Assembly (NCBI GenBank): GCA_017615125.1
Contig: JAGAAS010000073.1
Span: 1-36,090, forward strand
Source: Bacteroidaceae bacterium
GTDB lineage: Bacteria; Bacteroidota; Bacteroidia; Bacteroidales; Bacteroidaceae
Reading direction: 5' to 3'
DNA: 36,090 nt
A program made the translations under genes and the position numbers. The notes under the pieces were generated by a model. That model saw nothing but the letters and a program-made list of their open reading frames with translations, had not been told where the DNA came from and ran no database searches. Within the stretch, counting starts at the first letter, position 1, and each line of letters starts with the position of its first letter. This document shows, piece by piece, positions 25,583 through 32,814 of the stretch.

Positions 25583-26661
25583 TGGTTTCCCGATTGTCAC
25601 TTAGGCGCGTGCTCGCCCTCGAGGCGGTGCGCCAGATACAGAAGAGGAACATCGACGAGCATCCCCTGCGGCAGCTCTTCTGGGAGTGCACCCTGCGCTG
25701 CAACCTCCGCTGCCAGCATTGCGGCAGCGACTGCAAGGTGACGGCCGGCACGAAGGACATGCCCAAGGAGGACTTTCTGCGCGTGCTCGACGAGATTGCA
25801 GCCCGCACCGACCCCCACAAGGTCTTCGTCATCCTCACGGGCGGGGAGCCCACGATGCGTGCCGACCTCGAGGAGTGCGGACGTGCCATCTACGACAAGG
25901 GCTTCCCCTGGGGTATGGTCACCAACGGCATGATGCTCACGCCCGAGCGCTTCGAGTGCCTCCTGCGCAGCGGCATGCACTCCGCCACCGTCTCCCTCGA
26001 CGGCTTCGAGGACGACCACAACTGGATGCGCGGCAACCCCCAGAGCTTCCGACGGGCGGTGGAGGCCGTGAAGATGATGATTGCCCACGAAGGGTTCCTC
26101 TTCGACGTGGTCACCTGCGTCAACCGCCGCAACATCGGCCGCCTGCCTGAGTTCCGCGACTGGCTGGTGGAGCTGGGCCTGACGAACTGGCGCCTCTTCA
26201 CCGTCTTCCCCTCGGGGCGCGCCGTCGGCAACGACGACCTCCAGCTCACGCCCGACGAGTTCCACCGCCTCATGGCCTTCATCCGCGACACCCGCCGCGA
26301 CGGGCGCATCCGCGCCAGCTACGGCTGCGAAGGGTTTCTGGGCAACTACGAGGGCGACGTGCGCGACACGTTCTTCTTCTGCCAGGCAGGCGTCAGCGTC
26401 GCCTCCGTGCTGGCCGACGGCTCCATCTCTGCCTGCGCCAGCATCCGCTCCGACTACCATCAGGGCAACATCTACACCGACCATTTCATGGACGTCTGGG
26501 AGCAGCACTTCCGTCCCTTCCGCGACCGTTCGTGGATGAAGCAGGGCGAGTGCGCCGACTGCCGTTTCTTCCGCTACTGCCGCGGCGGAGGCATGCATCT
26601 CCGCGACGGCGACGGGCAGCTCGCCTTCTGTCACCTCCACCGCTTCGACCTGCTCCGGTAA
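25582..26661 (+). CDS. Radical SAM/SPASM peptide- or lipoprotein-modifying enzyme
   Basis: The protein is 359 aa. The radical SAM cluster motif is C40-NLR-C44-QH-C47, preceded by C36 and followed by C51. The GGEP motif (LTGGEPTMR) and a typical SVSLDG-like strand (ATVSLDGFEDDH) confirm the barrel. The C-terminal SPASM region has CQAGVS, ADGSISAC, GECADCRFFRYC and a final FCHLH, enough cysteines for one or two auxiliary clusters. N-terminal IDEHPLRQLFWECTLRCN resembles the TIGR04133 rSAM/lipoprotein-system family. The reaction is unknown; related SPASM enzymes make thioether or carbon-carbon cross-links in peptides. The gene is much richer in G+C than the rest of the window and overlaps the second lipoprotein gene by 1 bp. 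Confidence 0.9.
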   Translation: MVSRLSLRRVLALEAVRQIQKRNIDEHPLRQLFWECTLRCNLRCQHCGSDCKVTAGTKDMPKEDFLRVLDEIAARTDPHKVFVILTGGEPTMRADLEECGRAIYDKGFPWGMVTNGMMLTPERFECLLRSGMHSATVSLDGFEDDHNWMRGNPQSFRRAVEAVKMMIAHEGFLFDVVTCVNRRNIGRLPEFRDWLVELGLTNWRLFTVFPSGRAVGNDDLQLTPDEFHRLMAFIRDTRRDGRIRASYGCEGFLGNYEGDVRDTFFFCQAGVSVASVLADGSISACASIRSDYHQGNIYTDHFMDVWEQHFRPFRDRSWMKQGECADCRFFRYCRGGGMHLRDGDGQLAFCHLHRFDLLR

Positions 26662-26919
26662 TGTCCCTTCCCCGCACAGCCTTCCCCCCGCACCCCTGGA
26701 AGACCGAAGGTCATTATCCGATTGCCGTCCGAACGCTTGTTTCCTTAGACACCGCTAAGTTACAACATCTTTTTCACCCGCTGCACGTTATTGCACGTTA
26801 CTGCACGTTATTTTTGAAAAAAGTTTTTATTGTCTTGTAATGCACTGAAAGACACTTCGTTGAGAAGAGTTTTTTTACCGTTTTTTATCGCGCAGCCGAG
26901 TGCCGATGTGTCTTTCTGC
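26662..26919. other. Non-coding spacer between the rSAM gene and the BspA remnant
   Basis: I see no credible gene here. The first part is C-rich and the rest changes abruptly to A/T-rich sequence. It holds the 10-bp tandem repeats at 26781-26810 and T-runs near 26867-26886 that could help terminate transcription. It lies downstream of both flanking genes. Confidence 0.6.
26781..26810. repeat. Three tandem 10-bp repeats (yTGCACGTTA)
   Basis: CTGCACGTTA, TTGCACGTTA and CTGCACGTTA follow each other without gaps. The period of 10 bp is about one helical turn, so a protein could bind the same face three times. No palindrome within the unit is complete and no gene overlaps it. Confidence 0.8.
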
Positions 26920-27426
26920 TTACTTCGCTATGACTTTCACCGATTTCTCTCCAACTTTCACTATCGCCACATTGCCTGCATGGAGGCTTGTATCGATGGT
27001 GGCACTTCCATTCCAGCTGATGGCAGCACCAAGTAGAACGCCGTTGGCGTTGTAAATGCTGATACTTGTTCCGTCGTTTGCGCCATTCACAGTAACCTGT
27101 CCTTGTGTCAGCACGACGGTTGCCGGAGTCGCACTCCAAGTGATTCCATCTGGCGTTGGATCTCCTTCTTCGATAGATACAAATCTTTTCCAGCCCTCCG
27201 CAGCCTTATACTTTTCAATAGACCCTGCCGGCACATATAACGTGGCATTATTAAAGGTATTGTTACTAAAAGTGTTTGTATCTATAGTAAACGGACTTTC
27301 AATCTTTGAAATGACTTCGAGTATATCACAGTCGTAGAAAGCCATCCATCCTATGCTCGTCACGCTGTTGGGGATCGTTAAGGAAGTCAGACTGCTGCAG
27401 TCCTGGTATTTGTAAGTGCTTTTATA
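26920..27426 (-). pseudogene. 5'-truncated BspA-type leucine-rich-repeat surface protein remnant
   Basis: Only the C-terminal part of a surface or secreted LRR_5 protein remains, about 168 codons. It begins in mid-repeat (CSSLTSLTIPNSVTSIG) and goes on through SPFTIDTNTFSNNTF and LYVPAGSIEKYKAAEGW, which are hallmark BspA segments. It ends in a sorting-tail-like beta-sandwich (ISIYNANGVLLG to AIVKVGEKSVKVIAK) of the kind used in type IX secretion. A stop codon lies immediately upstream in frame (27427-27429) and there is no start or signal peptide. The likely break is near 27410-27430, where sequence becomes A/T-rich. It is read as a remnant at the edge of the inserted region. Confidence 0.8.
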
Positions 27427-27429
27427 TCA

Positions 27430-27745
27430 GTTATTTGCAAATAAAACGGTAGAAAAGTGGTGATGTAGATTCTGGAAAGGAAGAGAAAGATGAAGATTTA
27501 ACACTTTTAACTTTTCAAAACCACAAATAACATAAAAATGTGCAGTTCTTGAGCTGTTGTTATCTATGAATGTTTCTATGGCCACGAACCCAAACTGCGA
27601 CAGATTGTCGCAGTTTTACCTTTTTGCGAATATTCAACTGTATATAATGATGGTATTTTACCGAATAATTGCATAAAACGCAAATAAAAACGCCCTATTT
27701 ACGTTAAATTTTGTCTTTGTCTAACAATATTCAAGATAAATTTGT
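27430..27745. other. A/T-rich intergenic region at the start of the restriction island
   Basis: No gene is supported. It contains one good inverted repeat (27592-27616) and ends at the promoter of the XRE regulator. No tRNA or attachment site could be recognised. Confidence 0.55.
27592..27616. repeat. 10-bp inverted repeat with 5-base loop
   Basis: AAACTGCGAC (27592-27601) and GTCGCAGTTT (27607-27616) are perfect reverse complements. TACCTTTTTG follows on the plus strand. It could be a terminator whose gene is now lost, or an operator. Neither flanking gene places it at a clear transcript end. Confidence 0.6.
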
Positions 27746-27753
27746 TAACTTTG
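27746..27753 (+). promoter_or_regulatory. -7 promoter box of the XRE-WYL operon
   Basis: TAACTTTG matches TAnnTTTG exactly and lies 27 bp before the ATG at 27781. The -33 element is poor. TAACAA (27722-27727) and TTGTTA (27742-27747) form an inverted repeat overlapping the promoter, a possible operator for the XRE regulator itself. The palindrome found at the two later promoters is absent here. Confidence 0.6.
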
Positions 27754-27780
27754 TACCCACAATCTATAATAATAATTGCT

Positions 27781-28014
27781 ATGACAAGAGACATCAATCG
27801 TATCAAGGTGGTTTTGGCAGAGAAGAAGCGGACAAATAAATGGTTGGCAGAGACATTGGGTAAAGATCCAGCCACAGTTTCCAAGTGGTGCACAAATTCT
27901 GCTCAGCCAGGACTTGAAACTCTGCTTCAAATAGCAGAATGTTTGGAGGTAGACGTGAAGGAACTTATCAACTCCAGCAAAAATGATGTGATGTATATTC
28001 AAGTAACCAAGTAA
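27781..28014 (+). CDS. XRE-family DNA-binding regulator
   Basis: This is a 77-residue helix-turn-helix protein of the Cro/C1 type, acting as a small dimeric repressor or controller. The HTH lies at about residues 6-60, with the turn and recognition helix in KDPATVSKWCTNSAQP. The fold then ends in ECLEVDVKELI and a short tail. The ATG at 27781 is chosen: the frame is open to 27742, but that segment covers the promoter. Small XRE proteins of this type often stand beside restriction-modification genes as controllers. It precedes the WYL gene by 15 bp, and the two probably form one operon that regulates the island. Confidence 0.88.
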   Translation: MTRDINRIKVVLAEKKRTNKWLAETLGKDPATVSKWCTNSAQPGLETLLQIAECLEVDVKELINSSKNDVMYIQVTK

Positions 28015-28029
28015 AGAGTCTCTATATTT

Positions 28030-29067
28030 ATGCCAGTAAATAAGAACGCACAATTCAGATACCAAATCTTAGATCGGTGTTTTAGCGACTTCCGTCATAA
28101 GTATGACTTTGACACCCTCTTAGAGAAGGTTAATGACCACTTGGAGGATGTTCAAGGGGGTGATTCTATGATAGGTATTCGGCAATTGAGAGGAGACATC
28201 AATGCTATTCGCAAGATGCTTCCTGATGGAATATACCTTGACGCAAAGCCGTATTACGACAAGAAATGTTATTACCGCTATTCAGAGCGCGATTTTTCGA
28301 TATTCCAGAATGAGCTGTCACCAGACGAGGTTCAAAAACTGCGTTCCACCATTGAGATGCTTAGTCGATACCGTGGTGTTCCTAATAAAGCTTGGTTGGA
28401 AGAAGTTATCTCCAACCTTGAATATCGCTTTGGTATTAAGTCGAATAGTGATAATGTAGTCGCATTTGAGCAGAATGAACAATTAAAAGGTTTAGAATTT
28501 TTATCGGAGGTAATTGATACAGCCGTGAACCATATACCTATTATTATATATTATAAGACATATAAGGGAAAGGAGCTAACATCTACCTTTCATCCCTACC
28601 ACGTTAGACAATACAATAATCGCTGGTTCCTGTTTGGTTATGAGGAAGAATCCGGCAAGATTGCAAACAAGGCATTAGACCGAATTCAACACATATCATT
28701 GGCAAATGTTCCCTTTATACCAAATAGTACAATAGACTTTGGTCATTTTTTTGATGACGTGGTGGGTGTTTCCATTCCGAATGATGATATTCACAAGGAA
28801 ACCATCATACTTCAGTTTACAGAAACAAGATTTCCCTATGTCACATCCAAACCTATTCACAAATCACAAACGATTCTCAGTGAAAAAGAATGCACTATAT
28901 CATTGGAAGTCAAGCCCACTCGCGAGTTGGAACAGCAGATTTTATCTTTCGGTTCTGACGTTGAAGTTCTCTTACCTGAGGCATTCAGGGCAAAGATTGG
29001 AAGAAAAATTGCAGATATATATAAAAATTATTTTCCTGTGCAGAATGAATGCACAGATGGTATGTAA
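28030..29067 (+). CDS. WYL-domain transcriptional regulator
   Basis: This 345-residue protein has an N-terminal winged-helix-like region (about 5-80, with QLRGDINAIRKMLPDG). The WYL domain lies at about 155-225, with the triad in RWFLFGYEEE and the conserved arginine in ALDRIQHI. A C-terminal WCX-like domain (HKETIILQF to LPEAFRAKI) follows. WYL proteins such as BrxR and CapW repress defence operons and respond to nucleotides or nucleic acid ligands. Here the last codons overlap a perfect palindrome, and the stop codon TAA is part of the -7 box of the next operon, so the gene end and a probable operator are the same DNA. Confidence 0.9.
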   Translation: MPVNKNAQFRYQILDRCFSDFRHKYDFDTLLEKVNDHLEDVQGGDSMIGIRQLRGDINAIRKMLPDGIYLDAKPYYDKKCYYRYSERDFSIFQNELSPDEVQKLRSTIEMLSRYRGVPNKAWLEEVISNLEYRFGIKSNSDNVVAFEQNEQLKGLEFLSEVIDTAVNHIPIIIYYKTYKGKELTSTFHPYHVRQYNNRWFLFGYEEESGKIANKALDRIQHISLANVPFIPNSTIDFGHFFDDVVGVSIPNDDIHKETIILQFTETRFPYVTSKPIHKSQTILSEKECTISLEVKPTRELEQQILSFGSDVEVLLPEAFRAKIGRKIADIYKNYFPVQNECTDGM

Positions 29068-29072
29068 TTTTG
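29036..29072 (+). promoter_or_regulatory. Operator-promoter module A (before the kinase-fusion operon)
   Basis: A perfect palindrome CTGTGCA (29036-29042), 7 bases, TGCACAG (29050-29056) is followed 8 bp later by TAATTTTG (29065-29072), a match to TAnnTTTG. No TTTG is present at -33, where the palindrome sits instead. This arrangement suits either a repressor or an activator replacing the -33 contact. The same module recurs at 32751-32787 with identical spacing. Confidence 0.75.
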
Positions 29073-29108
29073 CAGCGACATTTGAAGTTGAACCCTAATT
29101 TGTTTTGC

Positions 29109-31637
29109 ATGAAGATGACTGCTGAGACAATGAACATGAGTAACGAGACTGAAAGATTTAACTACGCATTAGATCTTTTCTTTGGGATGAATCCAGCCAA
29201 AAGGTACTGGATTTTGCTGGCAATGTATTTTGCAAAGAATAAAAAGCTACAGACGATTGACAATTACGAAGGTAATGATTTCGTTATGGCTACCATGTCT
29301 GTTGATCTCATTGGGCACAGAAACATCGTTGATGAATGGAATCAGAAGGGTGTCAAGAGTCGTTCTGTCGTCGCAATTGTGGATGATGACAAGAAAGATA
29401 TCATAGATGAAATATATTATGGTTTCGATGTAGATGCCATTAATTATTTAAACAGTCAACCCAATAAAGAACTAGGTTTCTTTGGGCTTAGACAGATGGA
29501 GCCAACATACCTCGTTGAGGTAGCTGAAATATTAATTGGCATTTCAGATGATTGGTATGAAAAGAATACCAGTTGGGCGTTTTTATCTATACTTCGAAGA
29601 GCCAGAAGAAACAATCGTTTTGATGGACCTTTTTATCAGCCCGAAGAGCTAACTCGTCTTATTGTTGAACTATTAGACGCTCAAAAAGGCTCAGTATATA
29701 ATCCCTACGCAGGATTATGTTCTTTTGGTGCGACGATATCATCCAACTGCCGTTATTACGCGCAGGAACTTTCATTAGACTATGTAATAGGCAAGTTAAA
29801 CTTGCTGTTACACAATAGGACTAATGCTGTATGCGAGAAGGAAGACTCGCAAATCAAATGGAAAGGAGCATTAGGTTTTGACTATATTGTTAGTTCGCCT
29901 CCTATTGGTGTTAGGTGTAATAATAAATACAGGACAACAGAAAGAGATTATCTATTTCGTTCTGCCATGGATGTTCGCCATAAGGCTATCGGCGTATATC
30001 CATCTTCCATTTGCTTTGACAGTGGTTTGTCATCCACCCGAGTTTCAAAACTTGTTGAAAACGACTATATCGAAAGTGTGATATTGCTTGCGAATAAAAC
30101 CTTTCAGTACACTGGAATAGAACCAGTGATTATTGTTGTCAACAAAAATAAAAAGCAAAAAAAAGCAATACGCTTTGTAGATGCTTCTGATTGCTTTGAA
30201 ACAACTGGTAGAGACATCAAGTTGTCTGTTGACTCTATATTGTCGCTTTGCAAAACAGATGGAGATCATTCTCGATTGGTTCACGTTTCCGAAATTGAGT
30301 CTAATAATTTCAAACTTTATCCCAAACTGTACCTCAAGAAGGAACTTGAAGTGCCAGCAGGGATGAAAGTAGTTTATCTCCGAGAAGTTCTCAATTCACT
30401 ACCTTGTAAATCTCCGCGAGACAGCAGAGGACGTGTGTTCTCTTTTGTTAATAGAGACTCTATTAAAGCAAAAGGGATTATAAAGGCTGAAGATTTGGAA
30501 ATCCGTGCAATCGATAGTCGCAATTATCGTGTTGTCAACGAAGATTGTCTTATCTTTGTTAGAGGTGGGCAGTATACAGCCAAATATCTTATAACTAATG
30601 GTGAAGATGTCTATCTGCGAAGCATGTTCCGTCCATTTTTAGTTAATACGGATATTATAGAGCCTGCGTATCTGCTTTCTGAATTCTCTAAAGATTACTT
30701 CTCTGAGCAGTTGTATTCATACGGTTCAGGTTTTTCGGGTCCAAGAATATCAACTGATGAACTCTTGAACCTGAAAATTCTTGTGCCAGAACTTCGGGAA
30801 CAACAATTAAAGATGTCTCTTGACACTATCGAAAAGAACCTGGAGACATTGGAGAGTCAGAAAGAAGCTGAGTATAAGAATAAAATGGAGAATTTTGTCC
30901 TGAACCAGCGGCAAAGGAAACATGCTGTTGCGCAAGTACTCAACGAAATTCTTCCTTCTATGGAAAACATTGAGAGCTTCATTCTTGACAACGAAACCGT
31001 TTCAAAAGATTCAATCGTCTCTCGCAGATTCGGTACAACTTTGCAAACTTATTTGGCAACCGTAAGAAAGCAACTTGATAAGATTGTCTCAATGGTTGAT
31101 AACTTTACTAGTCAGGAACAGTACGGCAAGCCTGAAGTTATTAGAGTGGAAGATTTCCTTTCTGAATACTGTTCGTCCAAGAAGAATCTGGGGATTCCTG
31201 TGACGTACATTCATCACTACGAGGAAGAAGAGATAGAGCAAGAAGTGAAAATCTCCAAAAAAGATTTAACGCAGATGCTTGACAATCTCATTGCTAACGC
31301 CGTAAAGTATGGTGCGACTGACGATATTGAGCAGAAATATGGTTCAACGGATGAGAAACGTAGAGATTTTCAGATACGTATCGAAACCCATGCTATTCAT
31401 GATTATAAGGATCCCGTTGTTATTCGTGTTAGTAATAATGGTGAAGCCGTATCAAAGTCTATTTCTCTTGACAAGTTGTTTACTTGGGGAATTGGTCGCG
31501 GCACAGGTATCGGATGTTGGCAGGTGAAAGAGATTGCTGAACACTTTGGCGGTTCTGCTTCTTATGAAGAGTTTCCAAACGATCCTGACGGCTTTGTAAG
31601 TGAGTTTAGAATTGTTTTACCTTTAGACGATGATTAA
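29109..31637 (+). CDS. Fusion: degenerate N6-adenine methyltransferase - HsdS-like region - histidine-kinase ATPase
   Basis: The start at 29109 is chosen because the in-frame ATG at 29049 lies upstream of the predicted transcription start; 29115, 29130 and 29136 are alternatives. The 842 residues show three parts. The first is an HsdM-like fold with NPYAGLCSFG (198-207, motif I place) and SSPPIG (262-267) where active enzymes have NPPY/F, so methylation is doubtful. The second (about 420-565) resembles a target-recognition domain ending STDELLNLKILVPELREQQ, as HsdS repeats do, and runs into a coiled coil. The third is kinase-like: candidate phospho-histidine H605 (QRKHAVAQVLNEI), N-box DNLIANAVKYG (725-735), G1 SNNGEAV (775-781) and G2 GRGTGIG (796-802). 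It is followed 2 bp later by a receiver gene. I do not recognise this combination. Confidence 0.85.
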   Translation: MKMTAETMNMSNETERFNYALDLFFGMNPAKRYWILLAMYFAKNKKLQTIDNYEGNDFVMATMSVDLIGHRNIVDEWNQKGVKSRSVVAIVDDDKKDIIDEIYYGFDVDAINYLNSQPNKELGFFGLRQMEPTYLVEVAEILIGISDDWYEKNTSWAFLSILRRARRNNRFDGPFYQPEELTRLIVELLDAQKGSVYNPYAGLCSFGATISSNCRYYAQELSLDYVIGKLNLLLHNRTNAVCEKEDSQIKWKGALGFDYIVSSPPIGVRCNNKYRTTERDYLFRSAMDVRHKAIGVYPSSICFDSGLSSTRVSKLVENDYIESVILLANKTFQYTGIEPVIIVVNKNKKQKKAIRFVDASDCFETTGRDIKLSVDSILSLCKTDGDHSRLVHVSEIESNNFKLYPKLYLKKELEVPAGMKVVYLREVLNSLPCKSPRDSRGRVFSFVNRDSIKAKGIIKAEDLEIRAIDSRNYRVVNEDCLIFVRGGQYTAKYLITNGEDVYLRSMFRPFLVNTDIIEPAYLLSEFSKDYFSEQLYSYGSGFSGPRISTDELLNLKILVPELREQQLKMSLDTIEKNLETLESQKEAEYKNKMENFVLNQRQRKHAVAQVLNEILPSMENIESFILDNETVSKDSIVSRRFGTTLQTYLATVRKQLDKIVSMVDNFTSQEQYGKPEVIRVEDFLSEYCSSKKNLGIPVTYIHHYEEEEIEQEVKISKKDLTQMLDNLIANAVKYGATDDIEQKYGSTDEKRRDFQIRIETHAIHDYKDPVVIRVSNNGEAVSKSISLDKLFTWGIGRGTGIGCWQVKEIAEHFGGSASYEEFPNDPDGFVSEFRIVLPLDDD

Positions 31638-31639
31638 TC

Positions 31640-32740
31640 ATGCAGATAAATGTACTTTGGATAGATGATCAGCCCAATGAGGCGTTCATCGATAAGGCAG
31701 ACAAGGTGGGTATCTACATTGAAGTTCGCGAAAATGTAAATGCTGGGATAGATGAGTTGTTAAATTCATCTACAAGTTATGATGCTATTATTCTTGATGC
31801 GAACTGCATCAGCCATAATGATGGCTCAAAAGAAACAGACATTTCAGCACTTGGCTATGCTCTTCGCATGATTACAGCAAACCAGATAACCATTCCATGG
31901 TTCGTGTATTCTGGAGGTGGCTTTTCTGGCGAAGAATCAATCAATATCATTGTAAGAGCTTACGAAAGAACCTACGATGAAAATGGTTGGTATAAAAAGC
32001 CAGTAGAAATAAACGAGCTATTTTCCAAAATCAAGCAAGTAGTCCCCGATTCGGATGCCTACAAGATTAAGGAAAAGTATTCTGAAATCTTTTCGTTTTA
32101 TCCTAATGCAAAGGAGCTTGTTGACATTATATTATATATAGAAAGAAACAAGTCTAACAATCCTGCCGTCTTTAACCTAATTCGTAAAGAACTTGATTGG
32201 ATAATGGGCTATTTGTATGAGTGTGGAATGTTAAGGGATCCATATAAGGGCAGTAACCTAAGTGAGTGTAGTACCTTCCTTGGTAATAAGAATTTACAAA
32301 GCCTTGTGCCTCTGCATATCCAACGTAGTTTTCATTCAACTTCTTCTATATGCAACGAAGGTTCTCATAGATTGGTCGTTGATCAACTTGTAAAAGAAGG
32401 GAAAGCCCCCTATCTTGTTCAGTCTACAGTTTTGGAGTTTTTGAACATATTATTTTGGCTCAAAGATATGCCAAAGACGCCTGAAGGAAGGGAATACCTA
32501 AAAGGTATTGTTGAAGAACTACTGAAAGATGAAGTGCCACAAATAGAAGACTACGAAGGCAAGGATTTTATTGTAGAACAAGATGAGAAGAACAACTTCC
32601 ATTGCGGTCAATGCCGTCTATCATTTAAGGCTGCACAAAGCTATAAAGGTAAAATGGTAACTCTTTTTGATGTGACTGAGAATGATGCAAAGAGTAAGGA
32701 TAATTATCCATATTTTGCAAAATTCCGACTAAAAGAATAG
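31640..32740 (+). CDS. Receiver-domain (response-regulator-like) protein with unknown C-terminal domain
   Basis: Residues 1 to about 135 form a CheY-like receiver. They include the acidic pair D9/D10 (VLWIDDQP), phospho-acceptor D53 (YDAIILDAN), the Ser position S91 (WFVYSGGG) and the conserved lysine K120 before Pro (WYKKPVE). The remaining 230 residues show no helix-turn-helix or known output domain that I can name. A helical part with SICNEGSHRLVVDQLV, ending FLNILFWLKDMP, is loosely like HEPN/DUF4145 proteins but lacks the usual arginine. The last 60 residues are a separate small domain. The gene is 2 bp after the kinase fusion, so it is its likely phosphotransfer partner. Its output is unknown. 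Confidence 0.82.
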   Translation: MQINVLWIDDQPNEAFIDKADKVGIYIEVRENVNAGIDELLNSSTSYDAIILDANCISHNDGSKETDISALGYALRMITANQITIPWFVYSGGGFSGEESINIIVRAYERTYDENGWYKKPVEINELFSKIKQVVPDSDAYKIKEKYSEIFSFYPNAKELVDIILYIERNKSNNPAVFNLIRKELDWIMGYLYECGMLRDPYKGSNLSECSTFLGNKNLQSLVPLHIQRSFHSTSSICNEGSHRLVVDQLVKEGKAPYLVQSTVLEFLNILFWLKDMPKTPEGREYLKGIVEELLKDEVPQIEDYEGKDFIVEQDEKNNFHCGQCRLSFKAAQSYKGKMVTLFDVTENDAKSKDNYPYFAKFRLKE

Positions 32741-32750
32741 ATTATTTCTT

Positions 32751-32787
32751 CTGTACAGAATGACTGCACAGAAAGTTTATAACTTTG
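32751..32787 (+). promoter_or_regulatory. Operator-promoter module B (before the HsdMS-HsdR operon)
   Basis: CTGTACA (32751-32757), 7 bases, TGCACAG (32765-32771) repeats module A with one arm mismatch. TAACTTTG (32780-32787) follows after the same 8-bp gap. The sequence after the box (TGCA, then TTGAAC nearer the gene) is also similar. It lies in the 74-bp gap after the receiver gene, so the restriction genes have their own regulated promoter. Confidence 0.75.
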
Positions 32788-32814
32788 CAACAAAAATTGA
32801 CAATTGAACGAAAT

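Noticed and set aside
25597-26640. Long minus-strand open frame (347 codons) opposite the radical SAM gene
   Set aside because: Low-complexity Ala/Val/Glu composition caused by the high G+C third positions of the real gene; no domain seen.
26781-26810. Possible CRISPR array
   Set aside because: The units are 10 bp, gapless and without spacers; no cas genes are present.
27430-27745. tRNA or attachment site at the island edge
   Set aside because: I looked for a cloverleaf and matching direct repeats and found none in the window.
29049-29108. Upstream ATG of the kinase fusion
   Set aside because: It lies inside the palindrome and before the -7 box, so it is upstream of the predicted transcript.
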